Assembly (NCBI GenBank): GCA_017617575.1
Contig: JAFZVY010000136.1
Span: 1 to 64,000 of the forward strand
Direction: 5' to 3'
DNA: 64,000 bases
DNA from: Bacteroidaceae bacterium
Lineage (GTDB): Bacteria; Bacteroidota; Bacteroidia; Bacteroidales; Bacteroidaceae
The position numbers were made by a program, and so were the translations under genes. Shown in pieces: positions 63,382-64,000 of the stretch. Position 1 is the first letter of the stretch. Every line of letters starts with the position of its first letter. Under the pieces are notes generated by a model. It worked only from the letters and a program-made list of their open reading frames with translations. It was not told the DNA's origin and searched no databases.

Positions 63382-64000
63382 ATGCTAAACAAAGCGATAC
63401 TTACAATAACAGGTTCGGACAGTACCGGCGGTGCTGGTATTCAGGCTGACATCAAGACAATAACGAGTCTTGGTGGCAATGCTCTTTCTGTTGTTACAAC
63501 ACTCACAATGCAGAACACACTCGGTATTCAGGAGTTCTACGACATTCCTGCCGAAGTCATCGAGCGTCAGATTGATGCCGTTGCAGACGATATCGTACCA
63601 CGGGTGATGAAGATTGGTATGATAAGGAACGTCTATACCTTGGCAGCCATCACACGTTGCATCAAACGCTATGCACCCCAATGGGTACTCTTCTCCCCCG
63701 TCGTGTTCTCCAGCCATGAGGAGCAACTCATGGACGACGAGCTTATAGACAAGATTCAGCACGACCTCATCCCACTCTGCTCTGCCATAGTGGTACGTAA
63801 ACGAGATGCTTCACATTTCGATGCCTCACACATCATAGAGGCTGATGACAACCACGGACGATGCAACGAGCTATGCTCCACCATTGCCGTGTATCTGTGT
63901 CAGGGAATGACCATAGAAGAAGCTGAGAAGAAGGCTCGCTTCATCATGCCACCTGACGTAAACACAGAACTCACTGGACGTTGCCTCACTCTCTATCGTG
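63382..64000 (+). CDS. Divergent hydroxymethylpyrimidine/phosphomethylpyrimidine kinase-like protein (3' end beyond window)
   Basis: 206 codons visible from ATG 63382 (MLNKAILTITGSDSTGGAGI), still open at the window edge. The N-terminal ThiD signature GSDSTGGAGIQADIKTITSL and VVTTLTMQNTLGIQEFYDIP are well conserved, as is MKIGMIRNVY. Canonical ThiD enzymes phosphorylate HMP and HMP-P in thiamin synthesis. The usual DPVM and HGTGC regions here read SPVVFSSHEEQ and HGRCNELCSTIAVYL, so catalytic residues are altered and function may differ. A TTTCTTTGC element (63345-63353) lies just upstream; no TPP riboswitch was seen. Confidence 0.8.
   Translation, partial: MLNKAILTITGSDSTGGAGIQADIKTITSLGGNALSVVTTLTMQNTLGIQEFYDIPAEVIERQIDAVADDIVPRVMKIGMIRNVYTLAAITRCIKRYAPQWVLFSPVVFSSHEEQLMDDELIDKIQHDLIPLCSAIVVRKRDASHFDASHIIEADDNHGRCNELCSTIAVYLCQGMTIEEAEKKARFIMPPDVNTELTGRCLTLYR

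Noticed and set aside
1..64000. tRNA and rRNA genes
   Set aside because: Scanning for GTTCRANNC-type T-loops with neighbouring acceptor stems, and for rRNA landmarks, gave no convincing candidate on either strand; this visual scan could miss a degenerate gene.

Overview
The window is chromosomal DNA of a Bacteroidales bacterium, most likely Prevotellaceae. The evidence is: promoters of the Bacteroidetes form TTTG-N19-TAnnTTTG; lipid A, menaquinone and purine genes of Bacteroidales type; DUF4421 and HU-like proteins, DUF5675, CotH/lamin-tail proteins and Por-type C-terminal tails; and large secreted polysaccharide-degrading enzymes (GH98, GH78). No rRNA, tRNA or CRISPR array was recognised. 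Most of the region is housekeeping sequence of moderate GC. It is interrupted by one accessory island (about 23.7-35.4 kb) and by repeat-filled gaps.

Layout. 1-7 kb (minus strand): partial Bax-inhibitor-like membrane protein, TonB-C-like protein, small lipoprotein, then pyrF, a short ComEC, prfA and purM. 7-18 kb (plus): divergently transcribed lpxD-lpxC-lpxA (lipid A), a PRiA4b-like protein, miaA, a class A penicillin-binding protein, purC, menG, aroE and an alpha/beta hydrolase. upp (minus) follows, then a 1045-residue GH98 enzyme and a SIMPL protein. 24.9-33.6 kb is a complete type I restriction-modification locus: hsdR, hsdM, a 12-times repeated zinc-finger lipoprotein, an expressed hsdS, silent hsdS cassettes in both orientations and a tyrosine recombinase. 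This is an invertible specificity system. 33.9-36.3 kb: HU-like protein, DUF5675 protein and an outer-membrane barrel. 37-40 kb: DUF554, a CotH lipoprotein and an unknown protein. 40-46.8 kb (minus): rlmH, a long RelA/SpoT homologue, an RluA-type pseudouridine synthase, rlmD and a polytopic membrane protein. 46.8-64 kb (plus): Gfo/Idh/MocA oxidoreductase, DUF4421, a giant CotH/lamin-tail surface protein, a MATE exporter, serS, a fused NfnAB-type flavoprotein, GH78 alpha-L-rhamnosidase and a partial thiD-like kinase.

The most notable content is the RM island: a shufflon with two pairs of matching inverted sites, plus a lipoprotein with twelve CXXCXGXG modules placed between hsdM and hsdS and 2 nt from the hsdS start. 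The LpxC here also lacks the C-terminal FabZ domain that is fused to it in many Bacteroidetes. The RelA/SpoT protein has a degenerate hydrolase site.

Non-coding DNA is unusually structured. Five AAAGCTTT palindromes are spaced exactly 22 bp apart upstream of the rhamnosidase gene. A tandem repeat framed by a 31-bp inverted repeat lies downstream of it. Two copies of a 120-bp hairpin element are built from 10-bp phased GTAAA units. Four intergenic spacers are bounded by GCCCCC/GGGGGC termini. There are several promoter-terminator pairs with no gene between them. All family assignments come from reading motifs by eye; no database search was run.
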